From: Methanocella_A sp963769045
Lineage (GTDB): Archaea > Halobacteriota > Methanocellia > Methanocellales > Methanocellaceae
Assembly: GCA_963769045.1 (NCBI GenBank)
Contig: CAVYKK010000019.1
Coordinates: 124,001-188,000, forward strand
Direction: 5' to 3'
DNA: 64,000 nt
The notes beneath the pieces are model-generated. The model did no database searches, was not told where the DNA came from, and was given only the letters and a program-made list of their open reading frames with translations. Of the stretch, positions 47,564-56,748 are shown one piece after another (position 1 is the stretch's first letter; every line of letters begins with the position of its first letter). The position numbers were made by a program, and so were the translations under genes.

Positions 47564-48271
47564 TTATCGTTGGCTTTCAGCCGGGCGCTGTGACGGTTCG
47601 CCCGGTGTCAGGTATTTGTCAACCGGATAGTAGTATGATCCAAGGCTTTCCCGGAGGACCCGTGCCGTCCCCTGACCGGTGACCAGGCCCCAGTCGGTCT
47701 GCAGCTCGGCGGCCACGGCCGTCCAGTTGGTCGGTATCACGCCCGCCTGGGCCATCCTCGCGAGGGCACCCCGATCCAGGAGGTCGCTCCAGGTGCCCGA
47801 TGCGTCCAGCACTGCATAAGCTGCGTAGCCGGAAGCAGTGGCCGATATGGTAGCGAAGGCCAGGCCTGCGTCCGTGCTCGTCCCGCACATGATCAGCTTT
47901 CTCCTGCCGGAATTCCGGATGGCACCGGTGACCCGGGGGTCGTCCCACGCATTGATTAGTGTCCTATCGATCACCTGGTGGTCCGGGAACATGACTGCCA
48001 GCTCCTCCATGATCGGCCCGTTGGGGCCGTTGCTGCCGCAGGTGGTCAGCACGAACGGCAGGTCGTACAATATCACGATCTTCGCCAGCGCTACGATATT
48101 GTTCCTCAGCAGGACCGGGTCGATGGTCTTCACTCCCGGCAGGAGCCCGGCCTGCAGGTCAATGAACAGGACTGCGGCGTTGTCAGGCGTGATACGCTCG
48201 TACAAAACGTTTGGCTTGGGCACTTCCATCATTTTCTCATCCTCATGATAAAACACTGCCCGCCTGCTCAT
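47564..48271 (-). CDS. Isochorismatase-like hydrolase (YcaC type), catalytic Cys missing
   Basis: 235 residues, possibly starting at one of the ATGs near 48232. The fold is clear: AAVLFIDLQAGLLPG, VIDRTLINAWDDPRV, IMCGTSTDAGLAFATISATASGY and LDASGTWSDLLDRGALARMAQAG. In this family the active Cys stands in GxxTxxC; here the position is Gly (TDAGLAF, codon GGC where TGC is expected). The nearby Cys in IMCG is too early. It may be inactive or act as a binding protein. Confidence 0.85.
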   Translation of the reverse strand: MSRRAVFYHEDEKMMEVPKPNVLYERITPDNAAVLFIDLQAGLLPGVKTIDPVLLRNNIVALAKIVILYDLPFVLTTCGSNGPNGPIMEELAVMFPDHQVIDRTLINAWDDPRVTGAIRNSGRRKLIMCGTSTDAGLAFATISATASGYAAYAVLDASGTWSDLLDRGALARMAQAGVIPTNWTAVAAELQTDWGLVTGQGTARVLRESLGSYYYPVDKYLTPGEPSQRPAESQR

Positions 48272-48359
48272 CTATTTACACCGCGAGAAAGGAGGAAGCC
48301 GGGGTAAAAAGGAAAATGTCTGGCGCTACTGCACGAGATAGACCGTTTAGCATAACCGA

Positions 48360-48746
48360 TTAGCTGTGGTAGGCTATGAATACGTGTCGGCCGCTCAGGA
48401 ACTCGTCCCAGCTCAGCTCCGACCACTTTTTCGAGTATGCAGGTATCCGCTCCGGGACCGGCGGAGGCGACGGCCTGACCGGCTCCGGCCTGACGACGGG
48501 CGGTCTCGGGATGACGCCTTTGCGCTGCAGCACAGGCCCGTTCGAAGCGCCGATGATCGACGCAACGGCGTTGCCGTCCTGGTCCCATAGGTAGCCATCG
48601 TGCAGCCGGCCGAGATAATGAGGCTTATAGTCGAAGATGGCACCGTTGCTGATGAGAGCACGGTAGTTGCCCTGTCCGTCCACGATCGCGTCGGGAGGGA
48701 CAATCCACCCGACTACGTTGCCGTTTTTATCGAAAATGGGTTCCAT
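48360..48746 (-). CDS. Small 4-fold beta-flower domain protein
   Basis: 128 residues. The first 80 are short beta repeats: PIFDKNGNVVGWIV, YRALISNGAIFDYKPHYLG, DGYLWDQDGNAVASIIG. This pattern matches the 4-fold beta-flower domain. A proline-rich linker (RPPVVRPEPVRPSPPPVPER) and a C-terminal KKWSELSWDEFL follow. Function unknown. Confidence 0.7.
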   Translation of the reverse strand: MEPIFDKNGNVVGWIVPPDAIVDGQGNYRALISNGAIFDYKPHYLGRLHDGYLWDQDGNAVASIIGASNGPVLQRKGVIPRPPVVRPEPVRPSPPPVPERIPAYSKKWSELSWDEFLSGRHVFIAYHS

Positions 48747-48781
48747 TGCGCGTCAATCCTGTCCTTCGATGATACAGGATT

Positions 48782-49936
48782 TTACACGCCATATTTTTTA
48801 ATGATGTCCTTGAAAGCGTCGGTGACGACTCCCAGCTTCTCTCTTCCCACGCCGAATGTGCTGATCTTGAAGTTCTTTGTCAGCCCGGGCTTGATGCCGT
48901 GGATGCCCCGCTCTTTCAGCTCACGGTACAGGAAATACCGGTCGGTCTTCTGGGAGATGTCGTAGAACACGGTGCCCTCGAAGAACATCAGGTCGTGATT
49001 ATGCGGCTTATCGCCAAGCTGGCGCATGCCGATGGACTCCATCTGCTCCGAGAACCAGCGGGCGTCGCTGACTTCTCTTTCCCAGTTCGCAGGCTGCGTG
49101 CGCTCGTAGACCTTCGGGAACGAGGCGATCATAGTCATGATCGTCGCGCCACGGGCCGTGCACCCGAGGAACTCAATCTCCTTGTTCTTGTTGGTGGGCG
49201 ACTTCTGGAACACCGTGGCGTCGTACGGTTCGTTCACGCCGAGCACGCCGACCGGGCCCGATGCGGCCATAGACTTATGCCCGCTACCTGCGACAAAGTC
49301 CGCGCCGATATCCTTGCCATTGAAAGGCATGCGGCCGATGGCGTAGGCGCCGTTCACGATGATGGGCACCTTATAGTCATGGGCGACTTTAGTGATCGCA
49401 CGGACGTCCGACAGGTTCCCGTAGCTGCCGTCCGGGTACGTCAGCAGCGCCAGCGCGGGCGGCTTCCCGGACTCGGCTTTGACTTCCTCGATGGCAGCGG
49501 CATAAGCTTCTGTCGTGATCTTGTAGTCAGGTGCCGGCGTCTTCCCGGTCATCTTGATCTTTAGCCTGGCCCGCTGTGCGGCGACGACGGACGAGTAATG
49601 CGCGTTACCGTCCAGCACTATCCAGTCGCCTTCCTTACACATGGCGTGCATGACAGCGAATTTTGACTCGCGGGCGCCATTGGTGACCCTCGCATGGTCC
49701 ATGCCTAAAAAGGCCGGCAGCGCTTTGTGGACGAAATCGTATATGGGGGGCGTCTTTATCTGGTCGAGGCAGCCGCCGCAGTAGTCGCAGACGGAGTACC
49801 CGTCGCCCCATTCGACCAGGGCCTGCCGGGCTTCCGGTGTCAGGATGCCCCCGGTCTGGAGGGGGTCAAGGTTGATCGCCCTCGGCGTTTCCCGTTTTAT
49901 AAGCCCGAACTTTTGCAGGTGCGCATCGGAAGTCAT
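48782..49936 (-). CDS. O-phosphoseryl-tRNA:Cys-tRNA synthase SepCysS
   Basis: 384 residues from ATG 49936; longer in-frame starts lie across the neighbouring gene's region and were rejected. The PLP enzyme changes Sep-tRNA(Cys) to Cys-tRNA(Cys). The PLP lysine is in GSGHKSMAASGP. The conserved N-terminal cysteines CDYCGGC, needed for sulfur transfer, are present. It marks the tRNA-dependent cysteine pathway of methanogens; SepRS is not in this window. Confidence 0.95.
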   Translation of the reverse strand: MTSDAHLQKFGLIKRETPRAINLDPLQTGGILTPEARQALVEWGDGYSVCDYCGGCLDQIKTPPIYDFVHKALPAFLGMDHARVTNGARESKFAVMHAMCKEGDWIVLDGNAHYSSVVAAQRARLKIKMTGKTPAPDYKITTEAYAAAIEEVKAESGKPPALALLTYPDGSYGNLSDVRAITKVAHDYKVPIIVNGAYAIGRMPFNGKDIGADFVAGSGHKSMAASGPVGVLGVNEPYDATVFQKSPTNKNKEIEFLGCTARGATIMTMIASFPKVYERTQPANWEREVSDARWFSEQMESIGMRQLGDKPHNHDLMFFEGTVFYDISQKTDRYFLYRELKERGIHGIKPGLTKNFKISTFGVGREKLGVVTDAFKDIIKKYGV

Positions 49937-50077
49937 TGGTTTCGATACTTGATGCTGTTCATATTTAAGTTTGTCTGATGCGGCAATCCATCGGACCAGG
50001 TGAGTGGGCCGACCGTTGCCGATAATTCGGGACATTTTAATCCTAATGGCGGGCCATGACTTGTTGGTGATCATACC

Positions 50078-50287
50078 ATGGCTGAAAAAAAGGGCAGAAG
50101 CGGGGAAGAGAAAGGAGAGATGAGCGTAAGAGCGGCGGGCCACAAGGGCGGCGAGACCACGGCGAAGACGCACGGCCGCGAGTTCTACGAGGAGATCGGC
50201 CACAAGGGCGGCGAGAAAGGCGGCCACAAGGGCGGCCAGAAGGTGAAGGAGCTTATCGAGAAGGGCAAGGAGGCCGAAAGCCGATAG
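50078..50287 (+). CDS. KGG-repeat stress-type protein
   Basis: 69 residues of low complexity with repeats of the KGG motif (AGHKGGET, IGHKGGEKGGHKGGQK). It is very rich in Lys, Gly and Glu, and is related to GsiB/con-10-like proteins tied to desiccation or stationary phase. Probably disordered. Followed by a T-rich stretch. Confidence 0.85.
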   Translation: MAEKKGRSGEEKGEMSVRAAGHKGGETTAKTHGREFYEEIGHKGGEKGGHKGGQKVKELIEKGKEAESR

Positions 50288-50310
50288 TTTTTACCTTTTT
50301 CCTTTTGTGT

Positions 50311-50510
50311 TAGTCATTCCTGAAATGTTGTATACAATGAGAAGGCATCAGACACGAAGGCCACAAAGGCCACAAAGGCCACGAAGTCCTTTTTATAAAG
50401 GGGCTTCCAGGAACCTTTCTAAAACGTACGTTGTGGCCTTCGTGGCCATTGTGGCCTTTGTGTCAGGTGCCTTCTCAGCCTGTACAAAAAGATATGCAAA
50501 TAACAATGTC
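50311..50510. repeat. Hairpin element, type A
   Basis: Left edge TAGTCATTCCTGAAATGTTG. Arms GACACGAAGGCCACAAAGGCC and GGCCATTGTGGCCTTTGTGTC pair through 9-nt units. Core GGGGCTTCCAGGAACCTTT equals the inverse of the core at 24.55 kb. Closing stem GAGAAGGC with GCCTTCTC. It occupies the gap 50288-50690, in which I see nothing else apart from an AT-rich promoter region. Confidence 0.88.
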
Positions 50511-50690
50511 TTTGTGGCCGCAAGCGCAGCGTGGTGAGTGCCAGCACTACCAATGTTGCCACGTACGAGGATACTGGGCGTTTTCATTTCAGTAATTGCA
50601 GGCGAAGTATTCCGTTTTTGTACCAAAAATTATAATACGTGCGTTGAAGAGATTTAGCTTAGCCTTTATATATGACAGGGGTATGGCCAG

Positions 50691-52139
50691 ATGGAAAACA
50701 ATACAGTTAAGGGTAACGGTACTGCCGGCCCGTTAGCGACCGCCGGGAATAATATCGGAGTGGCCGATGCCGAGACTCTTATCCGCACTATTCGCACAAG
50801 CCAGGATAGCGGCGTGCTGAAGAGCACGATCATCAGGATCGTCGAGCTGAGGGACCCCCGGTTCGTAGGGCCGCTGACCGAGATGCTGAAGAGCAGCAAC
50901 ATAAACGCCAGGCGTCTCTCTGCATGGGCGCTGGGCATATTTGGCGATCCGAAGACCCGCGACGCGCTGAAGGCGGCGCTGGCAGACCCCGATGCAAGCG
51001 TGAAAAACCTGGCAGCGGACGCGCTCAAAAGGATGGAGGCCAGGGCACCCGTTCCGTCACCTGTCCAGACGCCTGCTGCGGCGCCGGCCCCCGAGAAGAA
51101 GATAGAAAGCAAGGCGCCAGTCCCATCACCTGTCCAGGCGCCTGTTGCAGTGCCGGCCCCGGAGAAGAAGCATTCGACAGGCCACCTGGAGACGGCCCTG
51201 ACAGCACTCAGCGAGGACGTAGACGCTTTCAACCGCCAGGCAGCCGCCCGGGCGCTGGGGGAGATCAATGACCCCCGGGCCATGGAAGGGCTACTCTCGG
51301 CGACGAACGACAACGACCCGATCGTGCGCAGTGCGGCGTTCCTGGCACTGGTCAGCTTTAAGAAAGACCCCAGGATCTACCCGGTGCTGCTTAACGGGAT
51401 GAAAGACGATGACTTCGCCACCCGCGGAGAAGCGGCGCTGGCGCTGGGGAGAATCCAGGACGACCGTGCGTTCGATCCGCTGCTCAACGCCCTGCGCAAC
51501 GGCCGGCCTGAGCTGCGAGAGAAAGCGGCGACGGCGCTGGGAGAGATGGGGGACCTGCGGGCGGTAGACGGGCTGCGCGGCTCGATGGCGAGGGATGAGA
51601 AGATCGAGGTGCGTAAGTCTGCGGAGAAAGCACTGACAATTATGGCTCATCATGTCTCAAAGGGGCTGAAAGACCCGGACCCGGACGTCAGGGAGATGAC
51701 GGCGGATCATCTGGGAAAAATCCAGGACCCGTATCCTGTGCCTGCCCTGATCGAGACGCTGTGCGACGAAGTTTCGGTAGTCCGGGAGAGCGCCGCGAAC
51801 GCACTGGGCATCATCGGCGATCGGAGCGCCACACAGCCGATCATCAAACTGCTGAAAGACAAGCGGGGCTATGTCCGGAAGCACGCCGCGCATGCGCTCG
51901 GCGTGCTCAAGGACCCGCAGGCAGTCGATGCGCTGATCCTGACAACCCGGGACGAGCAATGGTTCGTGCGCGTGGAAGCTGCCTGGGCGCTGGGACAGAT
52001 CAGCAGCGATAAGGCGCTGAAGGTCCTCATGGCCATGTTCAACGACCAGGACAGAAACGTCCGCCAGGCAGCCGTCGAAGCAGTCCAGCAATACAAGAAC
52101 TGCAAGGTCAGCTTCAAGCCGCTCCCCCGGCGGGAATAA
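50691..52139 (+). CDS. HEAT-repeat protein
   Basis: 482 residues. From about residue 30 the protein is a chain of about eleven 31-residue HEAT/PBS-lyase-type repeats (ALKAALADPDASVKNLAADALK, ARALGEINDPRAMEGLL, AHALGVLKDPQAVDALI). The solenoid is interrupted at about 113-160 by a Pro/Ala linker formed by a tandem duplication (APVPSPVQTPAAAPAPEKK and APVPSPVQAPVAVPAPEKK). It is a protein-interaction scaffold; the partner is unknown. Confidence 0.92.
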   Translation: MENNTVKGNGTAGPLATAGNNIGVADAETLIRTIRTSQDSGVLKSTIIRIVELRDPRFVGPLTEMLKSSNINARRLSAWALGIFGDPKTRDALKAALADPDASVKNLAADALKRMEARAPVPSPVQTPAAAPAPEKKIESKAPVPSPVQAPVAVPAPEKKHSTGHLETALTALSEDVDAFNRQAAARALGEINDPRAMEGLLSATNDNDPIVRSAAFLALVSFKKDPRIYPVLLNGMKDDDFATRGEAALALGRIQDDRAFDPLLNALRNGRPELREKAATALGEMGDLRAVDGLRGSMARDEKIEVRKSAEKALTIMAHHVSKGLKDPDPDVREMTADHLGKIQDPYPVPALIETLCDEVSVVRESAANALGIIGDRSATQPIIKLLKDKRGYVRKHAAHALGVLKDPQAVDALILTTRDEQWFVRVEAAWALGQISSDKALKVLMAMFNDQDRNVRQAAVEAVQQYKNCKVSFKPLPRRE

Positions 52140-52169
52140 ACCATTCCCCGCCCCTGAACGGCGAACGAT

Positions 52170-52333
52170 TTTTTTTGTCAGTATTGAATCATTATATGCT
52201 GAGCCGGCACTCAACACAACGTACACAATGTTTTACAGGTAATGGCCAGCGTAGCCTTGTTATTTAACGTCGTGTACGTCGTGTACGTTGTGTCAGGTGC
52301 CGGCCAGCCGGTACAGAAACTGACAACAATGAC
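52170..52333. repeat. Hairpin element, type A (GTACAC variant)
   Basis: Outer stem GCTGAGCCGGCAC with GTGCCGGCCAGC. Arms ACACAACGTACACAA and GTGTACGTCGTGTACGTTGTGT. Core AATGGCCAGCGTAGCCTTGTTA. It lies in the convergent gap between the HEAT gene and the eS1 gene. Confidence 0.85.
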
Positions 52334-52374
52334 GATAATAAATCAATTTTTGATTTTTCTATAATTGAAAGGTT

Positions 52375-52410
52375 ATAAAAAAGGGATAACAGCCCTCTGA
52401 AAGGGCTGCC
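52375..52410 (-). terminator. Intrinsic-type terminator of the eS1 gene
   Basis: AGCCCTCTGAAAGGGCT hairpin at 52391-52407, followed on the minus strand by a short spacer and TTTTTT. Confidence 0.6.
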
Positions 52411-52422
52411 GTCGTATTAGAT

Positions 52423-53106
52423 TTACTCGGTCTTTTCGGTGGTCGGTGCGGGGGTCGGGGGCTCGGGAGCCTTCGGGGCCTCTGCGGGCACGGGCTCTGC
52501 CGGGGGCGCTAAGGGCGCTCCGACGGCCGGCCTGTAGACCAGCTCGGTCTTGCCGACTTCGACACGGCGCAGCGGATAGATGTTCTTCGTCGACTTATAG
52601 ATCTCGGAAGCTACCTTGCCGGTGACGATGTCGTTGATGAACTCGTTGAAGCCCATCTCTTTGCCGCGGTTATTGACCACTGTGATCATGATCTTGCGGA
52701 TGCTCTCGATCTGGCTGGTGCGGGCGCGCTTGACGGTCAGGACGACCGGCTTGACGCGGACCTTGAAGCCGTCCTTGGTGGTGACGACCAGGTTGGCGTC
52801 GATCTTGGACGTGCGGCGCTTTACCAGCGAGCGCATGTAGTCCTTGGTCAGCTCGTGGCCCATGAACGACGTGTAGGCGTTGTTGCCGCCGATCTCGTCG
52901 ATACGGAAAATCATCTTCGTGTTCTGCTTGGTCCAGTCCCCGGTGATGTCACCGAGGGTCGCCTCGATGATCCTGCCCATCATCTTGGCAGGGTCGTCAG
53001 CCAGTGTCTCGCCAATGTTCACACGGTTAAACTCTGCCGGCGCGAGGATCTGGTACCAGTTCTTCGCCCGGAAGGCGTCGACCTTCTTTGTTGCTTTTCT
53101 CGCCAT
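52423..53106 (-). CDS. rps3ae: Small-subunit ribosomal protein eS1 (S3Ae)
   Basis: 227 residues. DAFRAKNWYQILAPAEFNRVNIGET and IRKIMITVVNNRGKEM are typical. The C-terminal 35 residues are an Ala/Pro/Glu-rich tail that is not part of the fold. GGAG lies before the ATG. Confidence 0.97.
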   Translation of the reverse strand: MARKATKKVDAFRAKNWYQILAPAEFNRVNIGETLADDPAKMMGRIIEATLGDITGDWTKQNTKMIFRIDEIGGNNAYTSFMGHELTKDYMRSLVKRRTSKIDANLVVTTKDGFKVRVKPVVLTVKRARTSQIESIRKIMITVVNNRGKEMGFNEFINDIVTGKVASEIYKSTKNIYPLRRVEVGKTELVYRPAVGAPLAPPAEPVPAEAPKAPEPPTPAPTTEKTE

Positions 53107-53502
53107 TAATATCTCCTCTACAGTGTTAAGGGTGGCTCTTTTTCAGGCAATGATCCTGTGCAGGCAATAAGCCTTTACAGGCGTAAGCCACAACCGCATT
53201 GCGCCCCGGAGGGCGTAGCTGTGCCAATGTGGGCACGACCCCGGCCGAAAAAGGCCCGGGCGTTTCACACTAAGGAAAATGAATCCTTTATTGGCTTGCC
53301 GGGATATTAGATATATCAGGATGTATATATGCTTATCTTCCGGAATTGCGGCGGGCGATGACATAAAAAAGCTGGCAGTCTTGCCGAAATGCGTGTCGTG
53401 CACATGTAACGGCCCGAAGGATGACAAGCCGACGGTTTTGTAATTAAACAATCGATAGAAAAATGAATTATATGGCTAATTGGAAACATATGCAACTGGC
53501 GA
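53107..53502. other. Gap with GC-rich hairpins in the eS1 leader side
   Basis: The stretch contains GTGCCAATGTGGGCAC (about 53221-53236) and CCCCGGCCGAAAAAGGCCCGGG (about 53240-53261). The rest toward 53500 is AT-rich. I could not fit a tRNA or other known RNA. Confidence 0.4.
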
Positions 53503-54153
53503 TTGGGTATTAGCAAGAAGAATATTTTTTCACGGCTTGTTACAGCGTTGTGTCATAACTATACGATACTGGACGAGGTCATCGCCATTGCCATCGTCTT
53601 AATCCTCGTCTGCGGCGTCGCCTACGCGATAAGCGGCAGCTCCGGCAGCCATGATGATCCGTATACAGTCTCACTCTCGTATACGAAAACCCTTGACAAC
53701 GGCACGACGATGAAGTATTACGAGACAAACGCTTCGTTGTACAAGATGTACATCCACAACAGTCCCGTGGCCTGCAATGTGACCTGCGACAGGCTGGTCG
53801 GCTTCATCCTGAACGACAGCACCGATCAGGTCCCATATGGCGATGGCAGCTACATCTGCATCGACTACGCGGTCGCTGTGCATGATAACGCCGAACGGCA
53901 GAACATCACCGCCGGCCTGGTCACCTGCGAAGTCAACGGCAGCATGCACGCCCTGAACGTCTTCAACACGACCGACCGGGGACTGGTTTACGTCGACTGC
54001 ACCGGTGCCATGGCCGGCGAGCCGGTCCACAACTACGACAAGATCGCTCGCATAGACGGACGGTACCAGGTCGAGCCAATGATAGACATTTCCCCGTATT
54101 ACTACGTCAACGACAAAAACGACACGGTCTCGAACGTACACGTGTACTGGTAG
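53503..54153 (+). CDS. Membrane-anchored extracytoplasmic protein, unknown
   Basis: 216 residues from TTG 53503; no better start is visible. One membrane helix (AIAIVLILVCGVAYAISG, about 29-46) is followed by a beta-rich exterior domain with Thr/Asn sequons (ETNASLYKMYIHNSP, DRQNIT-like). Two pairs of cysteines (CNVTC; CVI/CID) could form disulphides. No family recognised. Confidence 0.65.
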   Translation: MGISKKNIFSRLVTALCHNYTILDEVIAIAIVLILVCGVAYAISGSSGSHDDPYTVSLSYTKTLDNGTTMKYYETNASLYKMYIHNSPVACNVTCDRLVGFILNDSTDQVPYGDGSYICIDYAVAVHDNAERQNITAGLVTCEVNGSMHALNVFNTTDRGLVYVDCTGAMAGEPVHNYDKIARIDGRYQVEPMIDISPYYYVNDKNDTVSNVHVYW

Positions 54154-56562
54154 CTATTTTCCGGGTTCTTTCTTGCGTAACGTCATGGTCGTGAACGATA
54201 GCGCATTTTTCAGCCCTTTATCCCCGTTGGCGCCAGGCGACTTATCTGCAGGTATCCAGTCATCCTCGTCTATTATGTCCTGAGCTTTTCCGTTCTTTAT
54301 AACCGGAACGGTCTTTGCCCCTCTGGCGACGCCAACAGGTGATGTATCCGCCGTGGCCTTTGTGCCCCTGGTGCCCTCCGTGTCCAATGCCCCTTTCATA
54401 TCCCCGAAAAAGTTCATCATCGAATATTTAACCTTCTCAGGCTTCACGTCGACGAACTCCTTGCGCTCGTCCTCGGGGAACTGCATGTGTATCGAGAAGC
54501 GCTTCATCTTTGCGACCGAGGCATGGGTGAACCTCGCGTCGGCCAGTATCCGGATGCCATAGTCGGTCGGCGACCTGACGACGCGGCCGCATGCCTGCCG
54601 GACGCGTCGTACAGTCGGATATAGAACGCCATAGTCCCAGCCTTTGCCGTTACCAAACTTCTGGTCGTAGGCATACTGTATGGCCTTCATGCGGTCGTTC
54701 AGGCTCGGGAAGCCCACGCCGACGACCACGACGGTGCGGCACCGGTCGAACTTGTAGTCCACGCCCTCAGTCAGCGTGCCCCACAGGTACGAGATCAGCA
54801 CGGCCTTTTTGCCGTCCTCGCCATAACGGAAGAAATCGAGCTTGGCGTCCTGCGCCGAGACCCCGACCTCGTCCACGAAGACCGGCACATGGACCTGCAG
54901 GCGCGAGGCGTATTTCTTCGCTTCCCAGGAGCTGGGGAAGAAGATGAGGACGTTGCCTTCGGAAGTGTTGATCACGTCCTCCAGCAGGGAGACAAGCGCG
55001 TTGACGGTCGCCGGGTCATCCCGGTTTTTGGCGAACTGGGGCGCCAGGTCGACCGCGAGGGTGCGGCGCCGCTCCGGGGGAAAGGTGGTGCCATAGGAGA
55101 GCTCCTCGGTGGCGCGCCCTATGCCAAGAGTCGCCTTCACCATCTCGAAAGGCCGCAGCGTCGCCGACATGAGCACCGCCCCGAAGGCACCGTCGAGCAA
55201 AGGCTTTGTCACGTCCGTCGGGATGCAGCTGAACAGCTCGATCCGTCCGTAAATTTCCCCTTCCCGGCTGCGGCGCACGTTCAGCACCGGGTAGTAGTCC
55301 ACGCTGTCGGACCGGTCGAAGTAGGCGAGCATGAACGCGGAAGCGGCCAGCAGCGACGAGGTCTTCCGCACGTCCGCACGGCCTTCCTTGAAGTCCTTGT
55401 GGAACCGGGACTCGATCTCGATACCGCGGTCGATGGCCTCTTCCAGCATCTTCTTGTGATTGATCTTCCTGGCAGCCAGCTCGTGCAGGAGCTTCTGCCG
55501 CAGCAGGTCGTCGCGGCTGTACGGGTCTCTTATCGTGATATCCGTCCAGGAGTGGCCGATGCGCTCTGCCTCCCCGAAGCCGAACCGGGACTCATACGTC
55601 TGCACCATCGTCTTCTTCAGCAGGGAGAAAAAGAACTCGATATCGTCCCTGCGTTTGGCCCCGAGGTTCAGGGCCTCGGCCAGCGCCTTGTCTACCGTGT
55701 ATTCGGTGAGCGTCCGGGACGAGTGGGAGCGCGCCTGCTGCTCCAGGTTGTGTGCCTCATCGAAGATCAGGATGATGCCTGACAGGTCGCAGTCCATCCA
55801 TGAGAGAAACCTGCCTGCGATATCCGGGTCGAGCAGGTGGTGATAGTTGCAGATGACCAGGTCCGCATCTTTAAGACAGCGTTTCAGCAGCTCATAGCCG
55901 CACTGTTCTTTCTGCCCCGATTCCGCGGCTATCTCCTCTGCCGAGCGAACGCCGTCGAACAGCCACTGCCGGAACGGCGAATGATCGTTCAGCAGGACTT
56001 CCCGCAGGTACCCGCACGACCGCCGGCGCATCCCGGCAACTCCCGCCCCCTCGTCACCGATCTGGGCGGCGAGGCCCGCGCGCATGCCTGCATAGCTGCG
56101 ATCGGTCTTCGCCTTCGCGATCGCCTCTTTCTCGCTCGCCTTCAGGCCGGCCAGGTCTTTCTCTGCCTTCAGGAGCTCGAAAGTATTCTCCCGCAGGGCG
56201 GAACATTCCTCATAATCCTTCTCCAGGGGGCACATATGGGCTTTGCCCTTGAGCACGACCACTTTGATGTCGGTGTGCGCCCGTATCTCCCGGGCCTCCT
56301 CGATGAACTGCTCCATCTGCTGGTGGACGTTGGTGGCAATGATCACTTTCTTCTTCAGCTGCTTTCCCACGGCCAGCGCCGGCGCCAGCGCTGAGAGCGT
56401 CTTGCCCGTGCCGCAGGCCCCCTCGAAGAGGACCAGCTTCTGCGCGGCTAACGCCTTATATATCCGGTCCATCGCTTCCCGCTGGTTCGGGTAGCAGGAC
56501 GGCTTGGGAAAATAGTTTTGATGATCCGGTTCCATGGCGCGCTCTGTTTGTTGCTCTATCAT
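54154..56562 (-). CDS. XPD/DinG-like superfamily 2 DNA helicase
   Basis: 802 residues. Walker A EGACGTGKT (47-55), DEAH (268-271), SATLRPF and motif VI RQACGRVVRSPTDYG mark the Rad3/XPD/DinG group. Cysteines at about 111, 183, 221 and 229 lie where the 4Fe-4S cluster of XPD sits, so an Fe-S domain is likely but separated by an unusually long coiled insert. Residues 724-738 (GALDTEGTRGTKATAD) are encoded by a half-copy of the type C repeat. The tail beyond that is poorly structured. Confidence 0.9.
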   Translation of the reverse strand: MIEQQTERAMEPDHQNYFPKPSCYPNQREAMDRIYKALAAQKLVLFEGACGTGKTLSALAPALAVGKQLKKKVIIATNVHQQMEQFIEEAREIRAHTDIKVVVLKGKAHMCPLEKDYEECSALRENTFELLKAEKDLAGLKASEKEAIAKAKTDRSYAGMRAGLAAQIGDEGAGVAGMRRRSCGYLREVLLNDHSPFRQWLFDGVRSAEEIAAESGQKEQCGYELLKRCLKDADLVICNYHHLLDPDIAGRFLSWMDCDLSGIILIFDEAHNLEQQARSHSSRTLTEYTVDKALAEALNLGAKRRDDIEFFFSLLKKTMVQTYESRFGFGEAERIGHSWTDITIRDPYSRDDLLRQKLLHELAARKINHKKMLEEAIDRGIEIESRFHKDFKEGRADVRKTSSLLAASAFMLAYFDRSDSVDYYPVLNVRRSREGEIYGRIELFSCIPTDVTKPLLDGAFGAVLMSATLRPFEMVKATLGIGRATEELSYGTTFPPERRRTLAVDLAPQFAKNRDDPATVNALVSLLEDVINTSEGNVLIFFPSSWEAKKYASRLQVHVPVFVDEVGVSAQDAKLDFFRYGEDGKKAVLISYLWGTLTEGVDYKFDRCRTVVVVGVGFPSLNDRMKAIQYAYDQKFGNGKGWDYGVLYPTVRRVRQACGRVVRSPTDYGIRILADARFTHASVAKMKRFSIHMQFPEDERKEFVDVKPEKVKYSMMNFFGDMKGALDTEGTRGTKATADTSPVGVARGAKTVPVIKNGKAQDIIDEDDWIPADKSPGANGDKGLKNALSFTTMTLRKKEPGK
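54350..54394. repeat. Half hairpin element, type C, inside the helicase reading frame
   Basis: CCGTGGCCTTTGTGCCCCTG, then GTGCCCTCCGTGTCCAATGC, matches the right arms at 61.04 and 62.41 kb with few differences. It reads in frame as repeating GT-x tripeptides on the minus strand. Confidence 0.8.
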
Positions 56563-56608
56563 AGGACTGACTAATATTTAACCGTGAGATAGGCGGGGTG
56601 AAAGTAAT

Positions 56609-56707
56609 CATTGGACACGGAGGGCACTAAGGGCACTAAGGATGCAAGCCTGTACCTCAACTTCACCAATGCCCCCTTCGTGCCCTTAGTGCCCTCCGTG
56701 TCCAATG
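56609..56707. repeat. Hairpin element, type C
   Basis: The left arm CATTGGACACGGAGGGCACT and AAGGGCACTAAGG pairs almost fully with the right arm, which ends GTGTCCAATG. Core GGATGCAAGCCTGTACCTCA, then ACTTCACCAATGCC, is the inverse of that at 62.37 kb with one mismatch. It lies between divergent genes. Confidence 0.9.
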
Positions 56708-56748
56708 CTCCGAAACTTATTTAATTGTTCGTAACATATAGAACAATC

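Noticed and set aside
50528..50690. Insertion sequence next to the KGG gene suggested by repeats
   Set aside because: No transposase frame; the repeats are the type A hairpin only.
53107..53502. Possible tRNA or small RNA between eS1 and the membrane protein
   Set aside because: Hairpins exist, but no cloverleaf with a T-loop GTTCRAnYC could be fitted.
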